Origin: CADEDH01 sp963732695
Lineage (GTDB): Bacteria > Actinomycetota > Acidimicrobiia > Acidimicrobiales > SZUA-35
NCBI GenBank assembly: GCA_963732695.1
Contig: CAVTAP010000007.1
Span: 960,409 to 1,024,408 of the forward strand
Direction of reading: 5' to 3'
DNA length: 64,000 nt
The position numbers and the translations under genes are program-made. Positions 15,575 through 24,789 of the stretch are shown here, piece after piece. Every line of letters begins with the position of its first letter. Positions within the stretch are counted from its first letter, which is position 1. The notes under the pieces are model-generated. The model was not told where the DNA came from, searched no databases, and saw nothing but the letters and a program-made list of their open reading frames with translations.

Positions 15575-16327
15575 ATGGGGCGACGGCGGCAGCACGCGGG
15601 ATTCCACGGGGCCGACCGGGGAGGGCGGCCGCTGGCAGCGGCCCTCCTGGGGGCGGCGGTGGCAGCGGCGGTGCTGATGGGGGGCGTGCTCAACCCGGCC
15701 TCGGCCCAGGGGGGTGGCACGGTGCCCGGCGCCCCGGCCAACCTCGGCGTGCAACGGGGCGCCTGCGGGGCTCCGGCCACCGTGACGTGGGAGGCGCCGG
15801 CGGCGCCGACCGAGCCCGTCCACCGCTACGAGATCACGGCCCGCAACGCCGACGGCGCCGGCCTCCCCGCCGACTGGGTGCCGTCCGACGTGTCGGGCTG
15901 GTCGCCGTGGTCGAAGCAGTGGTCCGACACCAGCGAACAGCTCGGCGCCGGCACCTGGGGCGCTTACGACGTGGGGATCACGGCCGTCGGCGTCAACGGG
16001 GCCGGCCCCACCGAGTGGATCACCGTGCCGCCGTGCCGCCCCGGAGCGGTGACCAGCCTGGTGGCCACGTTCGTGGCCCCCGACCGGGTCCGGGTCACCT
16101 GGACGCCGCCGGCGGGTGCCGGTTCGGCCTTCTGGAAGTATCAGGTCTACTTCAACTTGCCCGGCTGGTCGGCCTGGGCCGAAGACGCCGGCACCTCGTC
16201 GGTGGAGGTCACGGTGCCCGCCGCCGGGGGCGTGCTGCCCCAGGTCCGGGTGGCCACCGTCGGCTGGCAGGGCGGCCCCGCCACCTGGTTCTGCGATCCC
16301 CCCTCGCGGTTCTGCATCAACGGCTGA
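15575..16327 (+). CDS. Secreted protein with two fibronectin type III-like domains
   Basis: A 250-residue protein with a Sec signal peptide: basic start MGRRRQHAGF, hydrophobic core LAAALLGAAVAAAVLMGG and a likely cut after ASA (NPASA-QGG). The mature part contains two FN3-like beta-sandwich modules, the first with VTWEAPAAPTEPVHRYEIT and the second with VRVTWTPPAGAGSAFWKYQVY. Each module carries a matching W-rich strand. A C-terminal disulfide is possible (FCDPPSRFCING). AAGGAG 8 nt before ATG 15575 supports this start. It has no sorting signal or lipobox and should be released or bind the wall loosely. The ligand is unknown. Confidence 0.78.
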   Translation: MGRRRQHAGFHGADRGGRPLAAALLGAAVAAAVLMGGVLNPASAQGGGTVPGAPANLGVQRGACGAPATVTWEAPAAPTEPVHRYEITARNADGAGLPADWVPSDVSGWSPWSKQWSDTSEQLGAGTWGAYDVGITAVGVNGAGPTEWITVPPCRPGAVTSLVATFVAPDRVRVTWTPPAGAGSAFWKYQVYFNLPGWSAWAEDAGTSSVEVTVPAAGGVLPQVRVATVGWQGGPATWFCDPPSRFCING

Positions 16328-16394
16328 GGCGGCCCACCCGTAGGTTGCGGCCAGAGGCGAAGGTCCCATTTTCCGGCCCGACGGGGGCCTCACC

Positions 16395-16400
16395 TAGGGT
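16395..16400 (+). promoter_or_regulatory. -10 box TAGGGT for a leaderless LLM oxidoreductase transcript
   Basis: TAGGGT ends 6 nt before ATG 16407. Confidence 0.5.
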
Positions 16401-16406
16401 GGGGTC

Positions 16407-17528
16407 ATGCACGTTGGCTACGCATCGCTGTTCCAGAACCCCTACGACGCCCTGACCGACCGCGAGGTCTGGCAACAGGAGCTGCGGATGGCCCTCCTGG
16501 CCGAGCCGCTCGGCTTCGACTCGGTGTGGACCGTCGAGCACCACTTCACCGACTACACCATGTCGCCCGACCCCGTGCAGTGGCTCACCTACATCGCCGG
16601 CAAGACCGAACGGGTCAAGCTGGGCACGATGGTGATCGTGCTGCCCTGGCACGATCCGGTGCGGGTGGCCGAGCAGATCTCGGTGCTCGACCACCTGTCG
16701 GACGGTCGCATGATCCTGGGCCTCGGCCGGGGCCTGGGTCGGGTGGAGTACGACGGCTTCCGCCTCGACATGAACGAGGCCCGGGAGACGTTCGTCGAGT
16801 ACGCCGAGATGGTGATCAACGGCCTGGAGAACGGCTACGTGGAGGGCGGCGCCACCCTCAACCAGCCCCGGCGTGACATCCGGCCCCGCCCGTTCAAGTC
16901 GTTCCGGGGCCGCACCTACGCCGCCGCCGTGTCGCCCGAGTCGGTCGAGATCATGGCCAACCTCGGCATCGGCATGCTGGTCATCCCCCAGAAGCCGTGG
17001 GAGGTCGTGGCCAAGGACTTCGAGCTGTACTACCAGACGTGGGACCAGGTGAACCCCGGGGTCCCCCGGCCCAAGCCCCTGTGCGGCGGCTTCTTCTTCG
17101 TCGACGAGAACGAGGACCGGGCCAAGACGCTGGGCAACCAGTACGTGCAGGCCTACTACCACACCGCCATGCGCCACTACGAGATGGCGGCCGAGCACTT
17201 CGGCAAGGCCAAGGGCTACGACTTCTACGCCAACGTGGGCAAGTTCATCGACCGCCACGGGCTCGACGGGGCGGCCGAGGCCTTCGCCAAGCTGATGCCG
17301 ATCGGCACCCCCGACCAGGTCATGGACCAGCTCCGCTACATCCACGGCGTGATCGACAACAACGGCGTGATGGTGCAGACGTCGTACGCCGGGATGCCGT
17401 GGAAGGAAGCGGAGCGCAACCTCCGCTGCTTCGCCGAGCACTGCCTGCCCCAGCTCAAGGCGTGGGACACCGACCCGCTGAGCGAGCCGGCCGACCTCGA
17501 CCTGCCCACCCTGGCCACCACCGACTGA
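16407..17528 (+). CDS. LLM class flavin-dependent oxidoreductase
   Basis: A 373-residue luciferase-like monooxygenase close to the bacterial luciferase/alkane monooxygenase subgroup: MHVGYASLFQNPYDALTDRE, DSVWTVEHHFTDYTM, LPWHDPVRVAEQISVLDHLSDGRMILGLGRGLG and a long C-terminal helix region with YYHTAMRHYEMAAEHF. It should use FMNH2 or F420H2 and O2 or an organic acceptor. It converges on an amidohydrolase of the Asp-Xaa-His type, a pairing often met in catabolic loci of related genomes. A strong hairpin terminator follows the stop. Confidence 0.88.
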   Translation: MHVGYASLFQNPYDALTDREVWQQELRMALLAEPLGFDSVWTVEHHFTDYTMSPDPVQWLTYIAGKTERVKLGTMVIVLPWHDPVRVAEQISVLDHLSDGRMILGLGRGLGRVEYDGFRLDMNEARETFVEYAEMVINGLENGYVEGGATLNQPRRDIRPRPFKSFRGRTYAAAVSPESVEIMANLGIGMLVIPQKPWEVVAKDFELYYQTWDQVNPGVPRPKPLCGGFFFVDENEDRAKTLGNQYVQAYYHTAMRHYEMAAEHFGKAKGYDFYANVGKFIDRHGLDGAAEAFAKLMPIGTPDQVMDQLRYIHGVIDNNGVMVQTSYAGMPWKEAERNLRCFAEHCLPQLKAWDTDPLSEPADLDLPTLATTD

Positions 17529-17529
17529 G

Positions 17530-17600
17530 GGAACCCTTCGGGTTCCTCGGAACCCGAACGCGACCGTGCCCCCGGCTGATCCCGGGGGCACGGTCGCGTT
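17530..17600. terminator. Double hairpin terminator between convergent genes
   Basis: Hairpin 1: GGAACCC-TTC-GGGTTCC at 17530-17546. Hairpin 2: perfect 19-bp arms at 17557-17575 and 17582-17600 with a 6-nt loop. The second is the longest perfect stem I found in the window. It lies between the converging oxidoreductase and amidohydrolase genes and should work in both directions. Confidence 0.82.
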
Positions 17601-17610
17601 GGCGGTCGGA

Positions 17611-18801
17611 TCAGGCGCCGACGAGCTTGGCCTGCTTGGCCAGGTCGTCGGCCGTCGGCTCCTCCACCTTGTAGAGCTTGGCTGCGTTGTCCCACAGGAT
17701 GGCCCGGCGCTCCTCGTCGGTGGAGTCGGCCAGGCCGGTGCTGATCCGGTCGTGCACCTCGTCGCCGTAGAGCGACGTGGGGTGGGGGAAGTCGGTCTCG
17801 AACATGATCCGGTCGACGCCCACCTTGTCGAGCAGGCGGCGGGGGGCGATCTGCTCGAACCAGTAGCAGGCGTGGACGTTGGTGGCGAAGTACTCGCTGG
17901 GGAGACGGTCGAATTCGGGGCGTTCAACCGGCACCCGGTTGCCCTGGAACTGGTAGTCGAGCGCCTCGAGCACGAACGGGATCCAGCCGATGCCCGACTC
18001 GACCGACACGAACTGGAGGTCGGGGTAGCGGTTGATCACACCCGACAGGAGCAGGTCACTCATCTGGATGGCGTTCTTGAGGAACACCTCAACCGAGCCG
18101 GCGGTGAAGGTGGCCATGTTGCCGTAGAGGGCCATCATCTCCTTGGTCATGCCCCCCTCCATGTTGCCCGATCCGATGTGGAACGAGATCGGCAGGTCGA
18201 GCTCGACGGCCGTCTCCCACAGCGGGTTCCAGGCCGGGTCGCCCAGCATCGGCTGGCCCAGCTTCTGGGGCTCGCCGGTGAACAGGATGCCCTTGTGGCC
18301 CAGGGCGGCGCATCGGCGGATCTCGGCCACCGACGCCTCGATGTCCCAGAACGGGGTGGACGTGATGGGCAGCAGGCGGCGGGAGTCGGCCGAGGCCCAC
18401 TCGGTCTGGAAGTCGTTGTAGGCCTGCACACAGGTGAGCATCAGCTCGGGGTCGTTCAGCTTGAGGAACTGCTGGCTGCCGAACCCGGCCACGTTGGGGT
18501 AGAGCACCATGGCCCAGATCCCCATCTCGTCCATGTACTTGAGGCGCTCCCCGGCGTCGTAGGAGGCGGGGTGCAGATCGGCCATGGTGGCCGGCCGGTC
18601 GAGGAAGTCGCCCACGCCGGCGGTGGCGGTCAGGCCCACCAGCGAGGTCCGCTTGCCGTCGATGATCCACACGTCGCGGCCTTTGGCGTCGCGGTCCATG
18701 TAGGGCACCCGGTCCCGCATGGAGGCGGGGACCCGGCTGGTCCAGGTGTCGGCCGGCTCGGTGATGTGCGTGTCGACGTCGATGATCGTGTAGCCGCTCA
18801 T
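17611..18801 (-). CDS. Amidohydrolase family (ACMSD/gamma-resorcylate decarboxylase-like) protein
   Basis: A 396-residue TIM-barrel amidohydrolase_2. The opening MSGYTIIDVDTHITEPADTW gives the metal-binding D-x-H-x-x-E arrangement, a middle His is in LPISFHIGSGN and the late catalytic Asp is in MFETDFPHPTSLY. Members decarboxylate or hydrate aromatic and 2-pyrone acids, and many remain uncharacterised. The start has an AAGGGGA site about 12 nt upstream. It converges with the LLM oxidoreductase and is followed on the same strand, after about 150 bp, by the peptide ABC transporter ATPases, probably with a separate transcript. Confidence 0.88.
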   Translation of the reverse strand: MSGYTIIDVDTHITEPADTWTSRVPASMRDRVPYMDRDAKGRDVWIIDGKRTSLVGLTATAGVGDFLDRPATMADLHPASYDAGERLKYMDEMGIWAMVLYPNVAGFGSQQFLKLNDPELMLTCVQAYNDFQTEWASADSRRLLPITSTPFWDIEASVAEIRRCAALGHKGILFTGEPQKLGQPMLGDPAWNPLWETAVELDLPISFHIGSGNMEGGMTKEMMALYGNMATFTAGSVEVFLKNAIQMSDLLLSGVINRYPDLQFVSVESGIGWIPFVLEALDYQFQGNRVPVERPEFDRLPSEYFATNVHACYWFEQIAPRRLLDKVGVDRIMFETDFPHPTSLYGDEVHDRISTGLADSTDEERRAILWDNAAKLYKVEEPTADDLAKQAKLVGA

Positions 18802-18955
18802 GTGATCGGGGTCCCCTTCGGTCGGGCGCTTCAGCTCATTTAGATTGTCGAACTACAAGTGTTCCACGAGCGCCGCCTCCGGGTGAAAGCCGATCGGCAG
18901 GAAAGGGCCAAAGGTCACGTGTCGAGCCGGGATCAGCGCCCGGGTCCCGGCTGGA

Positions 18956-19961
18956 TCAGGGCCGGCCGACGGTGAGGGGCAACAGGTGGCAGGCGGCGTG
19001 GTGCGCCTCGTCCACCTCGCCCAGCACCGGCTCCTCGGCCGAGCAGCGGGCCTCGGCCAGCGGGCAGCGGGGATGGAACCGGCACCCCGACGGCGGGTTG
19101 AGGGCGCTCGGCACCTCGCCGGTGACCGGCACCGCCTCCTGTCCGGCGTCCACCTGCTCGGGCAGGTAGGGGAGGGCCGAGGCGAACAGGGCCTGGGTGT
19201 AGGGATGGCGGGGATCGGTGGACACCGTCACGCTGTCGCCCACCTCGCACAGGCGGCCCAGGTACATCACGCCCACCCGGTGGGCCAGGTGCGACACGGT
19301 GGCCAGGTCGTGGCCTATGTAGAGGTAGCTCACCCCCAGGTCGGCCTGGAGCTGCTCCAGCAGGGTGATGACCTGGGCCCGGATCGAGACGTCGAGGGCC
19401 GACACCGCCTCGTCGAGCACCAGCAGCCGGGCGTCGGCGGCCAGGGCCCGGGCGATGGCGATGCGCTGGCGCTGCCCGCCCGAGAACTCGTGGGGGAACA
19501 GACGGGCCTGATCGGGCCGCATGCCCACCAGCTCCAGCACCTCGCCCACCCGGGCGGCGATGGCGGCCGCCGTCATCGAGGTGTGGATCTCCAGGATCTC
19601 GCCCACGATGTCGGCCACCCGCATGCGGGGGCTGAGCGACCCGTACGGGTCCTGGAACACCGCCTGCACGCTGCGCCGGTAGGCCAGCAGGTCCTTCCCG
19701 GTGAGGCGGGCCACGTCGCGTCCGTCGAAACGGATCTGACCCGACGGTGGGGGGCTCGATGCGCAGGATCAGCTTGGCGATCGTGGTCTTCCCGCACCCC
19801 GATTCGCCCACCAGGCCGAAGGTCTCCCCGGGGCCGAGGGCGAAGGTGACCCCGTCCACCGCCTTCACCACGCCCTTGCTCCGGCCCATCCCCAGCAGGC
19901 CCCTGCCCGCCGGGTAGTGGCGCACCAGGTCGGTGACCTCCAGCAGCGGCTCGGCGGTCAT
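18956..19961 (-). pseudogene. Dipeptide ABC transporter ATPase (DppF-like), interrupted by a frameshift
   Basis: The N-terminal 73 residues (EPLLEVTDLVRHYPAG, Walker A GESGCGKTT) are in one frame. From codon about 73 the protein continues in another frame with SGQIRFDGRDVARLTGK, Q-loop AVFQDPYGSLSPRM, signature FSGGQRQRIAIARAL, Walker B LLVLDEAVSALD, switch His in YIGHDLATV, and the C-terminal oligopeptide-binding motif GCRFHPRCPLAEARC. The shift is a single extra base near 19745, next to a run of six G on the plus strand. Removing it gives an intact protein of about 334 residues. The gene overlaps the DppD-like gene by 4 nt. It is either truly inactive or shows a sequencing slip. Confidence 0.8.
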
Positions 19962-20983
19962 GGCTGCTCACCCCCACCCGATGCCGGGGCGGCGGCACCG
20001 GCGGCGGCCAGCTCGGCCGAGCGGATGCAGGCGCTGGTGTGGCCCGGCCCCACCTCGAGCAGCGGGGGCACGGCTGCGGCACACTCGGCCACGGCGTGGG
20101 GGCAGCGGGGCTCGAAGGAGCACCCCGGTGGCAGGTCGGCCAGGTTGGGGGGCTGGCCATCGATGCGGAACAACGGCTCCTTGGACCCCATCTTCGGCAC
20201 CGAGCGCAGCAGGGCGTCGGCGTAGGGGTGGCGGGCCTGGCTGAACACCTGGCGCACGGGGCCGTGCTCCGCCGTGCGCCCGGCGTACATGACCATCACG
20301 TCGTCGCACACCTTGGCCACGATCCCCAGGTCGTGGGTGACGAAGATCAGGCCAACGCCGGTGTCGCGCTGGAGGCTCTTGAGCAGGTCGAGGTACTGGG
20401 CCTGGATGGTGACGTCGAGGCTGGTGGTGGGCTCGTCGGCGATGATCACCTTGGGGGCGGCGGACAGGGCGATGGCCCCGGCGATCCGCTGGCGCATCCC
20501 GCCCGACATCTGGTGCGGGTACTCCTTCATCCGTACCTCGGGCGACGGGATCCGCACCGCCCCCAGCAGGCTCAGCACCCGTTTCCGCAGGGCCCCGCCC
20601 CGGAGGCCCCGGTGGTGGTAGGCCGGCTCCCGCACCTGGTCGAACAGGGTGAACAGGGGGTTGAGCGAGGCCATCGGATCCTGCAGGATCATGCCGATCT
20701 CGTTGCCCCGAACCCGCTGCATCTCGCGGTCGCTGAGCTGGGCCAGGTCGCGCCCTTCCAGCAGTACCCGGCCGCCGGTCACCCGGGCTCCGGCCGGCAG
20801 CAGCCGCATGATCGACAGACAGGTCGTGGTCTTCCCGCAGCCTGATTCGCCCACCAGCCCGATCGTCTGGCCCGCTTCGAGGGTGAAGCTCACACCGTCG
20901 ACCGCTTTGATCACCTGGGAGCCCCCGAATGCCCGGTATTCGGTCTCGAGATCCTGTACGTCCAGCAGGACGCTGCCGGCCAT
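19958..20983 (-). CDS. Dipeptide/oligopeptide ABC transporter ATP-binding protein (DppD-like)
   Basis: A 341-residue complete ATPase: Walker A GLVGESGCGKTTT, Q-loop MILQDPMASLNPLFT, signature MSGGMRQRIAGAIAL, Walker B VIIADEPTTSLD, switch His FVTHDLGIV, and the C-terminal oligo_HPY zinc/cysteine motif GCSFEPRCPHAVAEC. It would power the importer together with the DppF-like partner that overlaps its end by 4 nt (ATGA). It is divergent from the solute-binding lipoprotein and two permeases across a 165-bp promoter region, so the complete transporter is encoded as two divergent transcripts. ATG 20983 is chosen; a GTG six bases upstream is also possible. Confidence 0.92.
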   Translation of the reverse strand: MAGSVLLDVQDLETEYRAFGGSQVIKAVDGVSFTLEAGQTIGLVGESGCGKTTTCLSIMRLLPAGARVTGGRVLLEGRDLAQLSDREMQRVRGNEIGMILQDPMASLNPLFTLFDQVREPAYHHRGLRGGALRKRVLSLLGAVRIPSPEVRMKEYPHQMSGGMRQRIAGAIALSAAPKVIIADEPTTSLDVTIQAQYLDLLKSLQRDTGVGLIFVTHDLGIVAKVCDDVMVMYAGRTAEHGPVRQVFSQARHPYADALLRSVPKMGSKEPLFRIDGQPPNLADLPPGCSFEPRCPHAVAECAAAVPPLLEVGPGHTSACIRSAELAAAGAAAPASGGGEQP

Positions 20984-21052
20984 GCACACCCCCCTGGTGC
21001 TGTGGATTGAACGCCCACACTGCCCTGGATCGCAGACGTTGGCAAGATCTGA

Positions 21053-21081
21053 TTGCCTCCAATTCGATCCTCATCTAGGCT
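21053..21081 (+). promoter_or_regulatory. Promoter of the peptide-importer operon (TTGCCT-17-TAGGCT)
   Basis: A near-consensus -35 TTGCCT (21053-21058) and -10 TAGGCT (21076-21081) are separated by exactly 17 bp and give a leader of about 60 nt before the lipoprotein start. The region is visibly less GC-rich than its surroundings. Confidence 0.65.
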
Positions 21082-21148
21082 CGTTGAAAGCTCATCGACG
21101 GCCATCTCTTTCCGGGATGATGATGGGCTACAAAGGGGGAGAATAGTG

Positions 21149-22819
21149 ATGCGCACCAGGCTTTGGCGCGCTGTTGCCGCCTTCGGTCTTCTGGCCGCAG
21201 GGTGTGGCAGCGGCGACTCTTCAGCTGGTCAGGACGAGACGTCCACGCCGGATTCGGTGGCCCAGGTGGTGGAGGTGACCACCACCCAGGCGGGCGGCGA
21301 ACGGTCCTCCACCACGCTCGGGGAGCGGGGGGAACCGGCCGGCAAGGTGGTCTACGGCTGGCATACGGCGCTCACGCCGACCTGGCTCGACCCGCAGGAG
21401 TCGGGCAACGTCATCACCGCGTACGGCTTCATGTACGCCATCCACGACTCGATGATCAAGCACTTCCCGGGCGACCAGCTGGCGCCCAGCCTGGCCGAGT
21501 CCTATGAGATCGCCGATGACTTCAAGAGCGCATCGTTCGTGATCCGGGAGGGGGCGAAGTTCCACAATGGCGAGCCGGTAACGGCCGACGATGTGGAGTT
21601 TACCTACATGAATTACCGGGGAACTCAAGCTCAGCTGTTCCACGACAAACTGGATCGGATCGAGAAGACCGATCAGCGTCACATCACTTTCTACTTCAAG
21701 GAACCGTTCGTCGATTTCCTCATCCTCTACGGCACGCCGGCCACCGGCATCGGCTGGATCGTGCCCAAGGCGTACTACGAGCAGGTGGGCCCCGACGGCT
21801 TCAAGCAGGCCCCGATCGGGGCCGGTCCGTACAAGCTGATCCGCAACACCTCGAACACCGAGCTGGAGCTGGAGGCGGTGCCCGACTACTGGCGCAGGAG
21901 CCCGGCCGTGAAGACGATCGTGTACAAGATCATCACCGACGACGCCACCCGCTTCGCCGCCCTCCAGGCTGGCGAGATCGACCTGATGAACGTGGTGCAG
22001 GGCCAGCTGCTCGACGCAGCCAAGAACGACGACCGGATCCGGCTCACCCAGCGCTCCACCACCGCCTTCTGGCTCGAGTTCCCCGGCTGGGACAAGCCCG
22101 ACAGCCCGTTCCACGACGTCCGGGTGCGCCAGGCCGTGTCGCTGGCCCTCAACCGGCGGGAGATCTCCGACGCCGAGACCGGCGGGTTCGCCAAGATCGA
22201 CACCGGCAACTGGGGCGCCCCCGACCTGATCGGGGCCCTCCAGCCCGACGAGATCAAGCCCGACTGGTACGAGTACGACCTGGAAAAGGCCAAGCAGCTC
22301 ATGGCCGACGCCGGGTACCCCGACGGGTTCGAGGTGCCGCAGCTCACCCCGCTGGCCCCGTACTACGCGCTGGGGGAGCGGGTGATCACGCAGCTGGCCC
22401 AGATCGGGATCAAGACCAGCCTGAACCGGATCGAGCGGGCCGCCTTCGTGGAGGCGCTGACCAAGGGTCCCGACGCCCTGCCCGGCATCATCCTCAACAT
22501 CTCGGGCCTCAACGGCGACATGGCCGCCCGGTGGCGGGCCTTCGCCACCTGCGAGGGGCCCAGCTCCCGCACCTGCATCCCCGAGCTCGACACCAAGTTC
22601 GCCCAGTACGAAGCGTCGATCGACCCGGAGGAGCGCGACGCCCTGATGGCCGAGCTCCAGACCAGCTTCAACGACCAGTACGTGTTCCCCTACGTCTACA
22701 CGCTGGGCCTGACGATGGCCACCGGCCCCCGTATCGCCAACAACCCCGACGACATCTGGTTCTCGATCCCCCAGTTTCCCTATGTGTTCCCTTGGGAGAA
22801 TGTGGAGTTGAAACCGTGA
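21149..22819 (+). CDS. Peptide ABC transporter substrate-binding lipoprotein
   Basis: A 556-residue SBP family 5 protein. The signal peptide MRTRLWRAVAAFGLLAAGC ends in a lipobox with Cys19 as lipid anchor, followed by a Ser/Thr/Asp-rich spacer. The mature domain shows LAPSLAESYEIADDFKSASF, REGAKFHNGEPVTADDVEFT and DVRVRQAVSLALNRREI, all characteristic of DppA/OppA-type proteins. It would deliver peptides or other bulky solutes to the permeases that follow. ATG 21149 is preceded by an A/G-rich AAAGGGGGA site. The first 600 bases use more A/T at third positions than the rest. Confidence 0.93.
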   Translation: MRTRLWRAVAAFGLLAAGCGSGDSSAGQDETSTPDSVAQVVEVTTTQAGGERSSTTLGERGEPAGKVVYGWHTALTPTWLDPQESGNVITAYGFMYAIHDSMIKHFPGDQLAPSLAESYEIADDFKSASFVIREGAKFHNGEPVTADDVEFTYMNYRGTQAQLFHDKLDRIEKTDQRHITFYFKEPFVDFLILYGTPATGIGWIVPKAYYEQVGPDGFKQAPIGAGPYKLIRNTSNTELELEAVPDYWRRSPAVKTIVYKIITDDATRFAALQAGEIDLMNVVQGQLLDAAKNDDRIRLTQRSTTAFWLEFPGWDKPDSPFHDVRVRQAVSLALNRREISDAETGGFAKIDTGNWGAPDLIGALQPDEIKPDWYEYDLEKAKQLMADAGYPDGFEVPQLTPLAPYYALGERVITQLAQIGIKTSLNRIERAAFVEALTKGPDALPGIILNISGLNGDMAARWRAFATCEGPSSRTCIPELDTKFAQYEASIDPEERDALMAELQTSFNDQYVFPYVYTLGLTMATGPRIANNPDDIWFSIPQFPYVFPWENVELKP

Positions 22820-22859
22820 TCGCCGTTGCGAGCTCGATGCGGTTCGGGAGGGGCGGGCC

Positions 22860-23781
22860 GTGATCGCCTTCGTCCTGCGGCGGCTGGCGGCCAGCGTGGT
22901 GACCCTCCTGTTGCTGAGCGTCACCATCTTCCTGCTGGTGCGGGCCACCGGTGACCCGGCCCGGGTCTACGCCGGGGCCGAGGCCAGCGAGGAGGAAGTG
23001 GCGGCGGTACGGGAGGACTTCGGGCTCGACCGGCCCCTGCTCACCCAGTACGCCAACTTCGTGGCCGACACCGCCCAGGGCGACCTGGGCCACTCGATCC
23101 AGTTCCGCCAGCCGGTGTTCGAGGTCTACATGGACCGCCTGCCCCGGTCGCTGATCCTGGCCACGGTGGCCTTCGTGCTGTCGCTGCTCATCGGGCTACC
23201 GGCCGGGGTGCTCTCCGCCGTGCGGCCCGGGCGGTGGTCGGCCGGGGTGTTCCGGGCCGTGGCCCTCACCGGGGTGTCGGTGCCCAACTTCGTGATCGCC
23301 ACCACCTTCATCCTCGTGTTCGCGGTGAAGCTGCGGTGGCTGCCCACGTCCGGGCTCGGGCTCGATCAAGCAGCTGGTGATGCCCTCGATCGCCCTGGGC
23401 TGGTACTTCGCCGCCGCCACCATGCGCCTCACCCAGTCGAGCATGCTCGAGGTGATGCGGGGCGAGTACGTGAAGCTGGCCCGGCTCAAGGGTGTGCCCG
23501 AGTGGATCGTGATCGGCAAGCACGCCCTGAAGAACGCCCTGATCCCGGTGCTGACACTGGCCGGCGTGAACTTCGTGGTGATGGTGAACGTGGCCGTGGT
23601 GATCGAGCAGATATTCGCCTGGCCCGGCATCGGCGATCTCGTCTACCAGGGGATCACGCTGCGCGACTTCCCGCTGGTGCAGGGGGTGGTGCTGATGGCC
23701 GGGTTCATGGTGGTGGCCGTGAACCTGATCGTCGACGTCGTCTACGCCGTGCTCGATCCCCGGATCCGCCTCGACCGCTGA
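22860..23781 (+). pseudogene. Peptide ABC transporter permease (DppB-like), interrupted by a frameshift
   Basis: From GTG 22860 the frame encodes FVLRRLAASVVTLLLLSVTIF, the SIQFRQPVFEVYMDRLPRS region, then three membrane helices up to LRWLPTSGLG. The remainder (SIKQLVMPSIALGWYFAAA, the permease EAA-like loop YVKLARLKGVPEWIVIGKHALKN-type sequence, and two final helices) is in another frame ending at 23781. One extra G near 23358 (GGGCTCGGGCTC in place of GGGCTCGGCTC) explains the shift; corrected, the permease is about 306 residues and normal. This is the second single-base break in the same transporter. Confidence 0.82.
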
Positions 23782-23826
23782 CCCCGCCCGCCGCCTCGCC
23801 GCCCGTATCGAAGGAGAGCCGATCGC

Positions 23827-24765
23827 ATGGCCGTCATCGCCACCCGTCCCACCACCACCGACTCGGCCCAGGAGGCGGACGACCAGGCCGGCCGCCGGCC
23901 CCGCCCGCCGTGGGGCCGGCTGCGCCCGCTGCTGGCCGACGCCCCCACCGGCGCCATCGTGATCATCGCTGCCCTGGCGGTGGTGGCCGTGTTCGCCCCC
24001 TGGCTCGCCCCCCACGACCCGCTCCAGCCGGTGCCGGGGGCGTTGTCGACCACGGGGCCGGCGTGGGAGACCGGCGACTGGAATTCGGTGCTGGGCACCG
24101 ACTTCCAGGGTCGCGACATCCTCAGCCGGGTGATCTACGGCACCCGCATCTCACTCGCCGTCGGCCTGGCCGGCACGCTGGTGGCGGGCTCACTGGGGCT
24201 GGCCGTCGGGGTGGTTGCCGGCTACCTCGGCGGCCTGGTCGACCAGGTGCTGATGCGCATCGTCGACGCCTGGCTGGCCATCCCGGCCCTGATCTTCGCC
24301 GTGTTCCTGGCCATGGTGTTCGGCAACCGGCTGGGGATCTGGTCGATCGTGATCATCCTGGGCGCCGTGTTCTGGACCCGCTACGCCCGGGTGCTGCGGG
24401 GCGAGGTGCTGAGCCTGCGGGAGCGCGACTTCGTGCGCCTGGCCCAGGTGGCGGGGGCCAGCCGGTGGCGGATCATGCGCCGCCACATCATCCCCAACGT
24501 GGCCAACACCTGGATGGTGCTGGCCAGCCTCACGGTGGGGGTGGTGATCATCCTGGAGGCGTCGCTGTCGTTCCTGGGGATCGGGGTGCCGCCGCCCGCC
24601 CCGGCCTGGGGCTCGATGATCGCCGAGGCCCGGATCCCGCTGATGGCCGGGCGGTGGGTGCCGGTGGCGGCCCCGGCGGTGCCGATCGCCCTCACCGTCT
24701 TCGCCTTCAACCTGCTGGGCGACTGGCTGCGGATCCGCCTCGACCCCACCCAGCGCAACCTGTAA
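23827..24765 (+). CDS. Peptide ABC transporter permease (DppC-like)
   Basis: A 312-residue inner-membrane permease with the OppC-type N-terminal helix (GAIVIIAALAVVAVFAPWLAPHDPL), the LGTDFQGRDILSRVIYGTRISL segment, and the EAA loop LRERDFVRLAQVAGASRWRIMRRH that docks to the ATPases. The C-terminus GDWLRIRLDPTQRNL is typical. An AAGGAG site lies 9 nt before ATG 23827. It closes the plus-strand half of the importer operon (lipoprotein, DppB, DppC) and is intact. Confidence 0.93.
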   Translation: MAVIATRPTTTDSAQEADDQAGRRPRPPWGRLRPLLADAPTGAIVIIAALAVVAVFAPWLAPHDPLQPVPGALSTTGPAWETGDWNSVLGTDFQGRDILSRVIYGTRISLAVGLAGTLVAGSLGLAVGVVAGYLGGLVDQVLMRIVDAWLAIPALIFAVFLAMVFGNRLGIWSIVIILGAVFWTRYARVLRGEVLSLRERDFVRLAQVAGASRWRIMRRHIIPNVANTWMVLASLTVGVVIILEASLSFLGIGVPPPAPAWGSMIAEARIPLMAGRWVPVAAPAVPIALTVFAFNLLGDWLRIRLDPTQRNL

Positions 24766-24789
24766 CCCGGGGGCTGCCGCCCCCGCCGG

